The translations under genes and the position numbers were made by a program. Under the pieces are notes generated by a model that had not been told where the DNA came from, ran no database searches, and saw nothing but the letters and a program-made list of their open reading frames with translations. From Candidatus Pedobacter colombiensis (GTDB lineage: Bacteria; Bacteroidota; Bacteroidia; Sphingobacteriales; Sphingobacteriaceae): a DNA stretch of 64,000 nucleotides. Positions 36,673 to 45,480 of the stretch are shown piece by piece (position 1 is the first letter of the stretch; every line of letters begins with the position of its first letter). The stretch spans positions 992,001-1,056,000 of the forward strand of contig CP119313.1 in the NCBI GenBank assembly GCA_029202485.1, in the 5' to 3' direction.

Positions 36673-37299
36673 ATGAACTATTTCAAGCAAGCAATCTTAA
36701 TGTTATTTGTTTTTTCTGCATCCACCACTTTTGCACAAAATAGTGGTTATGATAAGCTAGGCATGCAGGCTATGATGAAGGGGGATTACAAAGGTGCCGT
36801 GAGTCAACTGGAAAAAGCAGATACAAAGAGCCCTAATAACGTTAATGTGTTGAAAATGTTGGGTTATTCTTATTTTCAATGTGGTGATTTTGAAAGCTCT
36901 ATAGATACTTACAGTCGTTTAATTGCTATAAAACCTTCAGATTATTCAGCCTATTATTATCGTGGTAAAGCCAGACAAAATGTAGCGAACGACCCTAAGG
37001 AATCTTTAAACAATATGCGTGAGAGCTTTTACCAGGCAGCAATTAAAGATTTCACGAAGGCAATAGAAATCAATGGGGAAGAAGATACTCAGCTACTACA
37101 AAATAGGGCACTGGCTTATAAAGATTATGCGATTTATAAATCTTATAAGATTAAAACCAAAGCAGAGAAAACAGGCTGTGTAGCTTTATTTAATAATTCT
37201 ATTGCCGATTTTCAGAAAGTTTTATTGGTTCAGCCTCAGAGAAAAGATATTCTTTCTTTGATTGATTATGTAAAAGCACAGGTTACCAGTTTGAAATAA
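36673..37299 (+). CDS. exported TPR-repeat protein
   Basis: The 208-residue protein has a signal peptide (1-21, FAQ end) and about three to four tetratricopeptide repeats (GMQAMMKGDYKGAVSQLEKA; LGYSYFQCGDFESSIDTY; AYYYRGKARQNVANDPKES). It should act in the periplasm or at the outer membrane as a binding platform; no enzyme motif is seen. It is convergent with the lipoprotein gene that follows, 8 bp apart, and is probably monocistronic. Confidence 0.82.
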   Translation: MNYFKQAILMLFVFSASTTFAQNSGYDKLGMQAMMKGDYKGAVSQLEKADTKSPNNVNVLKMLGYSYFQCGDFESSIDTYSRLIAIKPSDYSAYYYRGKARQNVANDPKESLNNMRESFYQAAIKDFTKAIEINGEEDTQLLQNRALAYKDYAIYKSYKIKTKAEKTGCVALFNNSIADFQKVLLVQPQRKDILSLIDYVKAQVTSLK

Positions 37300-37307
37300 A
37301 CTGCTCC

Positions 37308-37835
37308 TTACTTGAATTTTCCTGTAATGCTATAATTCTTTGCAGCCATCAATTTGATGTGCTGCTTTTTATTTATCTGATATAGACTATCAGGATAATA
37401 AGACAGTGTATCTGCAGAATTGTAAAGCATATTGGTGTTTTTTACCAGGATCCGGATACCGTATACGCGGCCATTTCTTTTAGTGATCAATACTTCCTTT
37501 ACCGGTACCTTTTCATTGTCGGAAGTATAAAGTTCCTGTTCATTGTTTTTTGTTGTGCCAAACAGACCTTTCCATGCACTTCGGTTAATTTCTGCATCAG
37601 AAAAGATAGACAACTCCTTTTTCCAGTCCGGAATATGGATTTTTCTGGTTTCGGCAGCACCATTTACCACTACCGTTTTCGTTAGCAATGGATTGTTTTT
37701 GTTAAGTCGCAATGCTTCCTTTTCAAAATAGCCTTTAATGTCAAAATAATTTAAAGTATCATTTTGATTTTTTGCAGCCGGATTACAGCTGTAAAAAATC
37801 AAAACGATACCAGATAGCCAAAAAGTTTTTTTCAT
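37308..37835 (-). CDS. lipoprotein of unknown function
   Basis: The 175-residue protein has a lipoprotein signal with the lipidated Cys at 17 (LIFYSC). The mature part is mixed alpha/beta with no recognised domain. It contains IPDWKKELSIFSDAEINRSAW near the middle and VLITKRNGRVYGIRILV further on. Its ATG overlaps the gpmI stop codon (TAATG), so it is translated with phosphoglycerate mutase. A functional link to glycolysis is not implied; this may be only a gene-order habit. Confidence 0.7.
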   Translation of the reverse strand: MKKTFWLSGIVLIFYSCNPAAKNQNDTLNYFDIKGYFEKEALRLNKNNPLLTKTVVVNGAAETRKIHIPDWKKELSIFSDAEINRSAWKGLFGTTKNNEQELYTSDNEKVPVKEVLITKRNGRVYGIRILVKNTNMLYNSADTLSYYPDSLYQINKKQHIKLMAAKNYSITGKFK

Positions 37836-39355
37836 TATACCAGGCTATTACCGGTCATGATTGCCGGTTTAGGAATGTCCATTATACTCAGGATGGTAGG
37901 AGCAATATCACCCAGTTTACCGTCCGCTATACTTGTATAATCCTTATCTATTAAAATACAAGGTACAAGGTTAGTTGTATGGGCGGTATTTACAGAGCCA
38001 TCATTGTTAATCATAAATTCCGAATTACCATGATCGGCAAGGATGATAAACGAATATCCGTTTTCAATTCCTTTGTTTACTACCAGCTCCGCACAACGGT
38101 CTGCTGTTTCAACCGCCTTAACAACAGCATCAAAAACGCCTGTATGGCCAACCATATCAGGATTAGCAAAGTTTAAACATACAAAATCCGCCCCTCCGGT
38201 TTCCAGTTCTTTGCAAATGGCTTCCGTAATTCCCGCAGCACTCATCTCCGGCTGTAAGTCGTAAGTAGCAACCTTTGGAGAAGGAATCATGATCCTTTTC
38301 TCATTTTCAAATACCTGCTCACGGCCTCCCGAGAAAAAGAAAGTCACGTGTGGATATTTCTCCGTTTCTGCAATGCGGATCTGACTTTTATGGTGTTTTT
38401 CCAATACTTCACCCAGCGTTTCCGAAAGGTCGTCTTTTGTAAAGATGACTTTCACATTTTCGAAACTCTCATCATAAGTGGTCATGGTCACATAATACAA
38501 CGGCAATTTATGCATACCAAAATCAGGGAAATCAGTTTGGGTAAGTACCGTTGTAATTTCTCTTCCCCGGTCTGTTCTGTAGTTAAAACAAATAACCACA
38601 TCGCCTGGTTGTATGGTCGCAACAGGTTGCCCGTTTGCCTGAGTAACTACTATAGGTTTTATAAATTCGTCAGTTATTCCGTCTTTGTAAGATTGTTCAA
38701 TAGCAGCTGCCGGATCACTTGTCGATTGTCCAGCACCTTTAGTAAGCAGGTCGTATGCCAGTTTAACTCTTTCCCAGCGACTATCTCTATCCATTGCATA
38801 ATAGCGGCCAATTAAGTTGGCAATTTTAGCAGAAGTATTTTGCAGGTGATGATCAAGATCTTTAATGAAATTAAGCCCCGAATTTGGATCAGTATCCCTT
38901 CCATCCATAAAGGCATGTACAAATACATCTTTTAAGCCTTGTTCAGTCGCAGCGTCACATAAAGCTTTTAAGTGGTTGATGTGCGCATGAACGCCTCCAT
39001 CAGAAGTCAATCCAATAAAATGAACTGCTTTATGGTTGTCTTTAGCATAGCTGAAAGCATCAAGTAGCACCGGGTTTTGATGAAGGGTCTTATCGCTGAT
39101 CGCTTTATTGATCCTTCCCAACTCCTGATACACAATCCTTCCTGCGCCCAGGTTCATGTGCCCAACCTCAGAATTCCCCATTTGTCCCGCAGGTAAACCT
39201 ACAGCTTCACCAGACGCTTCAAGTTTTGAGTTCGGATATTTTTGGATTAAGGAGTCAAAAAATGGGGTATTGGCTGCATAAGCAGCATCAGAGCTGTCTT
39301 GTTTTCCATATCCCCAGCCATCAAGAATTAGTAGTACTACTTTTTTGTTGTTCAT
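37835..39355 (-). CDS. gpmI: 2,3-bisphosphoglycerate-independent phosphoglycerate mutase
   Basis: The enzyme (506 residues from the chosen start) interconverts 3- and 2-phosphoglycerate using two metal ions. Motifs are VVLLILDGWGY near the N-terminus, the phospho-serine in GQMGNSEVGHMNLGAGR and the metal ligands in ILADHGNSE near the C-terminus. I chose the ATG at 39355 because the conserved start MNNKKVVLLILDG begins there; the longer frame to 39430 runs through the promoter region. A -7 box at 39394-39401 supports this. Confidence 0.96.
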   Translation of the reverse strand: MNNKKVVLLILDGWGYGKQDSSDAAYAANTPFFDSLIQKYPNSKLEASGEAVGLPAGQMGNSEVGHMNLGAGRIVYQELGRINKAISDKTLHQNPVLLDAFSYAKDNHKAVHFIGLTSDGGVHAHINHLKALCDAATEQGLKDVFVHAFMDGRDTDPNSGLNFIKDLDHHLQNTSAKIANLIGRYYAMDRDSRWERVKLAYDLLTKGAGQSTSDPAAAIEQSYKDGITDEFIKPIVVTQANGQPVATIQPGDVVICFNYRTDRGREITTVLTQTDFPDFGMHKLPLYYVTMTTYDESFENVKVIFTKDDLSETLGEVLEKHHKSQIRIAETEKYPHVTFFFSGGREQVFENEKRIMIPSPKVATYDLQPEMSAAGITEAICKELETGGADFVCLNFANPDMVGHTGVFDAVVKAVETADRCAELVVNKGIENGYSFIILADHGNSEFMINNDGSVNTAHTTNLVPCILIDKDYTSIADGKLGDIAPTILSIMDIPKPAIMTGNSLV

Positions 39356-39393
39356 TCGTGGTTCGCTTTGTTTTAGTGTTTTATTGAACTTAG

Positions 39394-39401
39394 CAAATAT
39401 A
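39394..39401 (-). promoter_or_regulatory. -7 promoter box of gpmI
   Basis: TATATTTG on the minus strand fits TAnnTTTG, giving a leader of about 32 nt before the ATG at 39355. The nearest TTG upstream (39430-39428) is at 26 nt, slightly beyond the usual spacing. Confidence 0.5.
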
Positions 39402-39492
39402 AGTCTATTGTGCCTTTTTTTTTGAACCAATTTCTTTTTTATGATCTATTAATGGCATAATTTATGCGGGCTCCTTCATTTAGTATACAGAG

Positions 39493-39888
39493 ATGATAAA
39501 GCCCTTACTTTTTTTATTTGTTTTTTTTACTCCATTTCTTTCCTCTTATACGCTTCAAGGCGATATTATAGACAATTTATCTAATCATTTTAAGGCTGGT
39601 AATGCAAAAGAGATCGCCGCAAGCTTCTCTTCTTCTGTAGAGTTAATCATCATCGACGAGGAAGATGTATACTCTAAAGCTCAGGCTGAACAGATTCTAA
39701 GAAATTTTTTTATTAAATATCCGCCTGTTAAATCATCGGTGATTCATCTCATTAATACCAACCCAAATTTCAGGTTTGGCATACTTTCTTTACATACAAA
39801 GAATGGGAAATTCAGGGTTTCCATTACCTTAAAAAAATCATCAAATGCTTTTTTTATTACAGAATTAAGGATAGAGCCTGATAAATAA
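39493..39888 (+). CDS. DUF4783 exported protein
   Basis: The 131-residue protein has a signal peptide (about 1-18) and a small alpha+beta domain resembling the NTF2-like/DUF4783 group (HFKAGNAKEIAASFSSSVEL; AQAEQILRNFFIKYP). These are found in Bacteroidota, often ahead of nadC as here. No catalytic residues are evident and the function is unknown. It probably starts the transcript that continues with nadC, plsY and the M48 peptidase. Confidence 0.8.
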   Translation: MIKPLLFLFVFFTPFLSSYTLQGDIIDNLSNHFKAGNAKEIAASFSSSVELIIIDEEDVYSKAQAEQILRNFFIKYPPVKSSVIHLINTNPNFRFGILSLHTKNGKFRVSITLKKSSNAFFITELRIEPDK

Positions 39889-39924
39889 TAGTAAAAATGC
39901 TATTTTTGGGTTTAAATATTAATT

Positions 39925-40767
39925 TTGGATAAACAAGTCATAGACCAATTTATAAAAAATGCTATTGTCGAAGATTTAGGTGATGGCGATCATACCTCTC
40001 TTTCAACCATCCCTGCGAATGCTCAGGGCAAAGCAAAATTACTGATAAAAGAAGCCGGTATCATAGCTGGAGTAGCGCTTGCGCTCGAAATTTTTAAACA
40101 GGTAGATGCAGACTTAATTACAGAGGTATATATTAACGATGGTGCCGAAGTGAAGGTGGGCGATATTGCTTTAACCGTTTCAGGGAACGCACAATCTATC
40201 CTGCTTGCCGAACGTTTGGTGTTAAATTGCATGCAACGTATGAGTGGTATTGCCACCAAAACCAACCATATTGTAAAAATGCTTTCGGGCTATTCTACCA
40301 AATTGTTAGATACCCGCAAAACTACTCCAGGCTTAAGGTATCTGGAAAAATGGGCAGTGCGTATTGGCGGTGGTGTAAACCACAGAATTGGTTTATATGA
40401 TATGATCCTGATCAAAGACAATCATGTTGATTACGCCGGAGGAATTGCCAATGCCATTAATGCAGCTAATCAGTATTTAAAAGAGAAGGGTAAACAATTA
40501 GAAATCGAAATTGAAGTCAGGGATCTTTCAGAACTTGATCAGGTACTTGCAACCGGAAATGTAAACCGGATCATGCTTGATAATTTTAGTTTCAGCGACC
40601 TGAAAGCAGCCGTTAATAAGATTAATAAACAGTATATTACAGAAGCATCTGGCGGTATTACAGAAGAAAATGTAACAGAATATGCAGCCTGCGGCGTAGA
40701 CTATATCTCTATGGGCGCATTAACACATTCTGTTAAAAGTTTAGACATGAGTTTAAAAGCCTGTTAG
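39925..40767 (+). CDS. nadC: nicotinate-nucleotide pyrophosphorylase (carboxylating)
   Basis: The 280-residue enzyme makes nicotinate mononucleotide from quinolinate and PRPP in de novo NAD synthesis. The QPRTase pattern is clear: EDLGDGDHTSLS near 17-28, NCMQRMSGIATKT, the substrate-binding LDTRKTTPGLR and KDNHVDYAGGI, and the late barrel strands IMLDNF and EASGGI. The best start is a TTG codon at 39925, since no in-frame ATG or GTG precedes the conserved sequence. It is followed 3 bp later by plsY. Confidence 0.95.
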   Translation: MDKQVIDQFIKNAIVEDLGDGDHTSLSTIPANAQGKAKLLIKEAGIIAGVALALEIFKQVDADLITEVYINDGAEVKVGDIALTVSGNAQSILLAERLVLNCMQRMSGIATKTNHIVKMLSGYSTKLLDTRKTTPGLRYLEKWAVRIGGGVNHRIGLYDMILIKDNHVDYAGGIANAINAANQYLKEKGKQLEIEIEVRDLSELDQVLATGNVNRIMLDNFSFSDLKAAVNKINKQYITEASGGITEENVTEYAACGVDYISMGALTHSVKSLDMSLKAC

Positions 40768-40770
40768 GTT

Positions 40771-41418
40771 ATGATTTCTATCTATTCTATTTCGGCGGTT
40801 CTTTTAGCCTATTTATTTGGTTCTATACCTACCGCAGTTTGGCTGGGACAGGCATTTTATGGTGTTGATGTAAGAGAGTATGGAAGTGGAAATGCTGGTG
40901 CAACCAATACTTTCAGGGTGTTGGGTAAAAAGGCCGGTATTGCCGTAATGACTATAGATATCGCAAAAGGGTATACCGCAACCAAGTTGGCCTATTTCAT
41001 CGGATTGTCGGTTACCGGTCCGCAAAATTCTGCACAGTTCGTTAATTACGAACTGGCTCTTGGTGTTACAGCCGTTATGGGGCATTTATTCCCAATATTT
41101 GCCGGTTTTAGAGGTGGCAAGGGAGTGGCCACTCTTTTTGGAATGATTTTGGCAGTTAACTTCCCGGCAGCAATGCTTTGTGTTCTGGTGTTCATTACGG
41201 TGTTATTGATTACAAATTACGTTTCATTAGGCTCAATATGTGCCGGTTTTACCTTCCCGTTAAGCATTGTGTTTGTGTTACATTCATCAATAAAATCTGA
41301 GGTTTTATATGGAATGTGCGTTTGTGTACTCATTTTAGTGACACATCAAAAAAACCTGGAAAGACTGTTAAAAGGTAAAGAATCCAAAGTATACCTGTTT
41401 AAGAAGAAAACGAATTAA
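40771..41418 (+). CDS. plsY: acyl-phosphate:glycerol-3-phosphate acyltransferase
   Basis: The 215-residue integral membrane enzyme adds the first acyl chain to glycerol-3-phosphate, using acyl-phosphate. It has about five membrane segments. The three PlsY motifs are visible: FGSIPTAVWLG near the start, GSGNAGATNTFRVLGKKAG (about 38-56) and GHLFPIFAGFRGGKGVAT (about 107-124), the phosphate- and glycerol-phosphate-binding loops. It sits in the nadC operon. Confidence 0.95.
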   Translation: MISIYSISAVLLAYLFGSIPTAVWLGQAFYGVDVREYGSGNAGATNTFRVLGKKAGIAVMTIDIAKGYTATKLAYFIGLSVTGPQNSAQFVNYELALGVTAVMGHLFPIFAGFRGGKGVATLFGMILAVNFPAAMLCVLVFITVLLITNYVSLGSICAGFTFPLSIVFVLHSSIKSEVLYGMCVCVLILVTHQKNLERLLKGKESKVYLFKKKTN

Positions 41419-41429
41419 ACTAAAAATTG

Positions 41430-42236
41430 ATGAAAAAAGTATTCATTGCAGGCCTAACCGTAATTGGTTTAGCTTGCTCATCTTGCTCTACTGTTCCCTT
41501 AACAGGGCGTAGTAGATTGAATCTGGTAAGTGATGACCAGGTTTTACCAATGGCATTTCAGGCTTATACTACATTCCTGACCGAAAATAAAGGTGCGGTA
41601 TTGTCTGCATCAAATGCACAGGCATCAAGGGTTAAAATGATAGGCAATAAGCTCATTGCTGCCGTAAAAGTCTATATGAACAATAACAACTATGGTAACC
41701 TGATTAAGGATTACCAGTGGGAGGTAAACGTAGTAGAAAGTAAAGAATTGAATGCCTGGTGTATGCCTGGTGGAAAAATAGTGGTGTATACCGGTATTCT
41801 TCCCGTTACCAAAGATGATGCAGGTCTGGCTACGGTAATGGGCCACGAAATTGCGCATGCTATTGCAGGACATAGTGCAGAACGTATGTCTCAGGAAATG
41901 GTTTCTCAGGGACTTGGCTCTGTTGGAAGTGCTGCGCTATCCAATAATCCTAAAACTCAGTCTTTGTTCAATACCCTGTATGGCGTAGGTACGCCATTAG
42001 TGATGCTTAAATATTCACGTAATCAGGAGTTGGAAGCAGATAAATTGGGCCTGATCTTTATGGCTATGGCCGGATACAATCCTCAAAATGCTACTGCTTT
42101 CTGGCAAAGAATGGCTACAGCTTCTGCCGGAAGTCAGAAACCAGCTGAGTTTTTAAGCACGCACCCTAGTGATGCTACACGTATTGCACAAATACAAAGG
42201 GATATCCCAGAGGCAATGAAATATTATAAACCTTAA
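41430..42236 (+). CDS. M48-family metalloprotease, lipoprotein
   Basis: The 268-residue protein has a lipoprotein signal (Cys in GLACSSC at about 16-19) and an M48 zinc-protease domain with HEIAH at 139-143 and the downstream Glu in SRNQELEADKLGL. It resembles LoiP/BepA-type periplasmic peptidases that act on misfolded outer-membrane proteins. I place the start at the ATG at 41430; a TTG codon directly before it extends the frame by one. It ends the nadC-plsY transcript and converges on pabB. Confidence 0.9.
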   Translation: MKKVFIAGLTVIGLACSSCSTVPLTGRSRLNLVSDDQVLPMAFQAYTTFLTENKGAVLSASNAQASRVKMIGNKLIAAVKVYMNNNNYGNLIKDYQWEVNVVESKELNAWCMPGGKIVVYTGILPVTKDDAGLATVMGHEIAHAIAGHSAERMSQEMVSQGLGSVGSAALSNNPKTQSLFNTLYGVGTPLVMLKYSRNQELEADKLGLIFMAMAGYNPQNATAFWQRMATASAGSQKPAEFLSTHPSDATRIAQIQRDIPEAMKYYKP

Positions 42237-42247
42237 GGTGATCTTTT

Positions 42248-43513
42248 TTATGGCTTCAGCGTTTGAATAATCGCTGAAGCTTTCAACATACATTCTTCAT
42301 ATTCGGCTTCTGCGTCAGCAACATAGGTGATCGCCCCGCCAACCTGGAAGGATAAATATTGTTTCCCCGCATCATACAAGATGCTGCGGATGATGACATT
42401 GAAGTCAAATTCACCTTCAGGGCTAAAATAGCCAAAAGCACCTGAATAAGCCCCTCGTTTATTAAACTCATGTGCTTCTATCAGTTTCATTGCTTTTACC
42501 TTCGGCGCACCGGTCATGGAACCCATCGGAAAAGTGTGTTTTATGGCATCTATAAAATGTATATCCGGATTGAGCTCGCAGCTAATGGTTGAAATCATTT
42601 GGAAAACCTGGGGGAAACCATAAATCCCAAAAAGCTCATCAACCTTTACACTTCCTTTTACGGCGCATTTTGTAAGGTCATTACGTACCAGATCTACAAT
42701 CATTACATTTTCGGCCTGTTCTTTTGTGTTTTCCCTCAATGCATCTTTAATCTGCTGATCTTCCTTCGCGTTTGCACTGCGCTTTGCAGTGCCTTTAATA
42801 GGCTGAGAGATGAGCTTGTTGCCTCTTTTACATAAAAACCTTTCAGGGCTTGCAGATAGGATGTATTGATCTCTTATTTTAAAGAATCCGGCAAATGGAG
42901 TGGGGGAGACATCGCTAAGCTTATGATAGACTAAAACAGGATTGATCACCGCGTGCTCGGCAAAAAACTCCTGACAAAAGTTAACCTCGTAAATGTCGCC
43001 ACGTGCAATGTGCTCTTGTAAGGCCTTAACAGTTTTAAGGTACACTTCTTTAGAAATTCTGTTTTGTATAGGAATATTTTGCTTATCCCCGTTGAGGATA
43101 GCTGTCATATCAAGCTCCGTATGTTCGATTAAATCTATCAGTCCCGGATCGCCAATAATTACCTTTATTTGGTCTCCCTTAATCGCAATCAGGTATTGAG
43201 GAACAAAGAAAAATAGTTCAGGGAAGTTAATGTAATCCGGTTTTGACGAGTGTAATTGCTCTGTCTCATTTTTAAGATCATAGCCAAGCAATCCAAACAT
43301 CCAGTTTTGGTGTTGCTCGTAAAATGTTTTAAGCTCCTTAAACTTGTTTACGGATTTAGCATTCAGTTCCGCTTTGGTGCCGGCAGCAAGGAGCAAATCA
43401 AATTTACCGTAGGGATCTGTGTAACCATTGGAGTCGAGCACACAACACACTTCGAAAGAAGCAGCCCATGCCAGTGCCTTTTGTTTAAAAGAATGTATAT
43501 CCCTGCCGTTCAT
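42248..43513 (-). CDS. pabB: aminodeoxychorismate synthase component I
   Basis: The 421-residue chorismate-utilising enzyme makes 4-amino-4-deoxychorismate for folate. The motif PIKGT at 238-242, with Lys rather than Ala, marks the PabB type over anthranilate synthase. Other family motifs are SPERFL, VDLVRNDL, FPMGSMTGAPKVKAM and FQVGGAITYVADAEAEYEE. It lies alone on the minus strand. No pabA or pabC is adjacent, so these must be elsewhere. The N-terminal 100 residues are weakly conserved. Confidence 0.9.
   Translation of the reverse strand: MNGRDIHSFKQKALAWAASFEVCCVLDSNGYTDPYGKFDLLLAAGTKAELNAKSVNKFKELKTFYEQHQNWMFGLLGYDLKNETEQLHSSKPDYINFPELFFFVPQYLIAIKGDQIKVIIGDPGLIDLIEHTELDMTAILNGDKQNIPIQNRISKEVYLKTVKALQEHIARGDIYEVNFCQEFFAEHAVINPVLVYHKLSDVSPTPFAGFFKIRDQYILSASPERFLCKRGNKLISQPIKGTAKRSANAKEDQQIKDALRENTKEQAENVMIVDLVRNDLTKCAVKGSVKVDELFGIYGFPQVFQMISTISCELNPDIHFIDAIKHTFPMGSMTGAPKVKAMKLIEAHEFNKRGAYSGAFGYFSPEGEFDFNVIIRSILYDAGKQYLSFQVGGAITYVADAEAEYEECMLKASAIIQTLKP
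42253..42280. terminator. candidate hairpin between M48 and pabB
   Basis: GCTTCAGCG (42253-42261) pairs with CGCTGAAGC (42272-42280) over a 10-nt loop, within the last codons of pabB and just past the plus-strand M48 stop codon. The T-rich tract is weak on both strands, so termination is uncertain. Confidence 0.4.
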
Positions 43514-43559
43514 ATTGGGCGCAAATGTAGAAAATAAGGATCAGAGTAGCACCAATAAA

Positions 43560-43592
43560 AAGGGCTGCATCATGATTTATGAAGCAGCCCTT
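43560..43592 (-). terminator. purA terminator
   Basis: A 9-bp stem (43560-43568 with 43584-43592), extended by 4 bp after a mismatch, is followed by TTTTTATT-like DNA on the minus strand, 23 bp past the purA stop codon. Confidence 0.85.
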
Positions 43593-43614
43593 GCGTATTT
43601 TAATCTAAAAAATC

Positions 43615-44892
43615 TTAGTTTAATTCCAGTGTTTGTACCCTGTCTGGTCCAACAGAAAGGTATTTAACAGGCACTTCCAGTTCTTTTTCAAGGAAAGCAA
43701 TGTAATCAGCTAGCTTAGCTGGAATATCTGCTACTTTGTTTACTTTGGTTACATCTGTTTTCCAGCCATCAATTGCTTTTAAAACCGGTGTCGGTTTCAC
43801 AGAAATGATGTCGTATGGCATATAATCAATGGTTTCACCATTGTGCTCATAATGCGTGCAGGCATAAATGGTATCAAAACCATCCAATACATCAGCTTTC
43901 ATCATGATCAACTCAGTTACCCCATTCAGCATAATTGCATATTTTAATGCCGGAAGGTCAATCCATCCGCAACGACGAGCGCGTCCGGTAGTTGCACCAA
44001 ACTCATGACCAACTTGACGTAGGGTTTCTCCAACTTCACCGTCCAGCTCAGTAGGGAAAGGACCACCACCAACACGGGTACAATAAGCCTTAAAAATACC
44101 ATAAACATGACCGATTTTATTAGGTGCAATACCTAAACCGGTACATGCACCGGCAGTAGTGGTGTTTGAAGAAGTTACAAAAGGATAAGAACCGAAATCT
44201 ACATCCAATAATGTTCCTTGTGCACCTTCAGCCAATACCGTTTTTCCTTCTTTAAGGAAGCCATTTACATAGTGCTCACTATCTACATGAGGTATGGTTT
44301 TGATGAATTCAATCGCTTCAAAGAAGGCTGCTTCTTTTTCTGTAAGATCATATTCAAACTCATAATGAGAAAGTATTTCTTTATGTTTTTCAACAAGCTT
44401 GTTGTAACGCTCTTTAAAATCAGGTAAGGTCGTATCACCAACCCTTAGTCCATTACGACCGGTCTTGTCCATATAAGTCGGACCAATTCCTTTTAAGGTA
44501 GAACCTATTTTATCTTTACCCATTTTTTGTTCATTTGCTGCATCCAGCAATTGGTGTGTAGGTAAAATAAGGTGTGCTTTACGGGCAATTACCAGTTTGC
44601 CTTTGGCTACAGGATCATGACCTGCTTTTTTCAGGTTATCTAATTCCCTTTTTAAAATGATGGGGTCAATTACCACACCATTTCCAATCAGGTTCATTGT
44701 TTTTTCATTGAAGATACCTGAAGGTATAGTATTTAAAACGAACTTTTTGCCATCAAACTCTAAAGTATGGCCGGCATTCGGACCGCCTTGAAAACGAGCT
44801 ATCAAATCATATTGTGGACTGAGTACATCAACAATTTTTCCCTTGCCTTCATCGCCCCATTGCAGGCCCAGAAGCACGTCTACTTGCGTCAT
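43615..44892 (-). CDS. purA: adenylosuccinate synthetase
   Basis: The 425-residue enzyme joins IMP and aspartate with GTP in AMP synthesis. Signatures are the GTP-binding LGLQWGDEGKGKIVDVL (about 8-24), GPNAGHTL, GIGPTYMDK, and the C-terminal TGRARRCGWIDL and TKVNKV segments. Length and motifs are complete. It lies downstream of the Fur-family gene with a 33-bp gap and may be transcribed with it. Confidence 0.97.
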   Translation of the reverse strand: MTQVDVLLGLQWGDEGKGKIVDVLSPQYDLIARFQGGPNAGHTLEFDGKKFVLNTIPSGIFNEKTMNLIGNGVVIDPIILKRELDNLKKAGHDPVAKGKLVIARKAHLILPTHQLLDAANEQKMGKDKIGSTLKGIGPTYMDKTGRNGLRVGDTTLPDFKERYNKLVEKHKEILSHYEFEYDLTEKEAAFFEAIEFIKTIPHVDSEHYVNGFLKEGKTVLAEGAQGTLLDVDFGSYPFVTSSNTTTAGACTGLGIAPNKIGHVYGIFKAYCTRVGGGPFPTELDGEVGETLRQVGHEFGATTGRARRCGWIDLPALKYAIMLNGVTELIMMKADVLDGFDTIYACTHYEHNGETIDYMPYDIISVKPTPVLKAIDGWKTDVTKVNKVADIPAKLADYIAFLEKELEVPVKYLSVGPDRVQTLELN

Positions 44893-44925
44893 TATTTAAA
44901 TTTAAAAATGGAAATATTATATTGG

Positions 44926-45417
44926 TTAACTTGCATGTTTAATGTCAGCATTCTGATTGTTCATCGCAGCTTTAGCGGCACAATCGAAACAAACGCCATA
45001 AAGATTTAAAGAGTGGTGTTTGATCTCAAACTTTAATAGCTCACCAACCATACTTTGTATCTGCTGGATACGCGGGTCGCAGAATTCTACAACTTTTCCA
45101 CAATCAATACAGATAATATGGTCATGTTGATGATAGCCATAAGATTTCTCAAACTGAGCCATGTTTTTACCAAACTGATGTTTGGTAACCAGATCACATG
45201 AAACCAATAACTCTAAAGTATTGTATACCGTAGCCCTGCTCACACGGTATTTTTGATTTTTCATGTGGATATAGAGGGTCTCTACATCGAAATGGTCATC
45301 TCTTGAGTAAATTTCTTCTAAGATGGCAAAACGTTCCGGTGTTTTTCTCAGACTTTTATTTTCGAGGTAGGCTTCGAATATTTTCCTAACCAACTCGCTG
45401 TTGTGGTTTGTCGACAT
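44926..45417 (-). CDS. Fur-family transcriptional regulator
   Basis: The 163-residue protein has an N-terminal winged helix (RKTPERFAILEEIYS; YRVSRATVYNTLELLV) and a dimerisation half with HQHDHIICIDCGKVVEF, supplying the regulatory metal ligands, plus two CxxC pairs (CIDC and CFDC) for a structural zinc. Fur, PerR and Zur share this plan, so the metal sensed is not certain. It sits between the (p)ppGpp synthetase gene and purA. No Fur box was identified in its upstream region. Confidence 0.92.
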   Translation of the reverse strand: MSTNHNSELVRKIFEAYLENKSLRKTPERFAILEEIYSRDDHFDVETLYIHMKNQKYRVSRATVYNTLELLVSCDLVTKHQFGKNMAQFEKSYGYHQHDHIICIDCGKVVEFCDPRIQQIQSMVGELLKFEIKHHSLNLYGVCFDCAAKAAMNNQNADIKHAS

Positions 45418-45480
45418 AGTTTTTAAACTCCTTTCAAAGGTATCATTTTTTTATATAAACGCTATGATTTATTGTTATTT

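Noticed and set aside
38348..38815. Plus-strand frame of 155 codons
   Set aside because: It is antisense to gpmI, rich in Phe, Cys and Arg as expected of a reverse-strand shadow.
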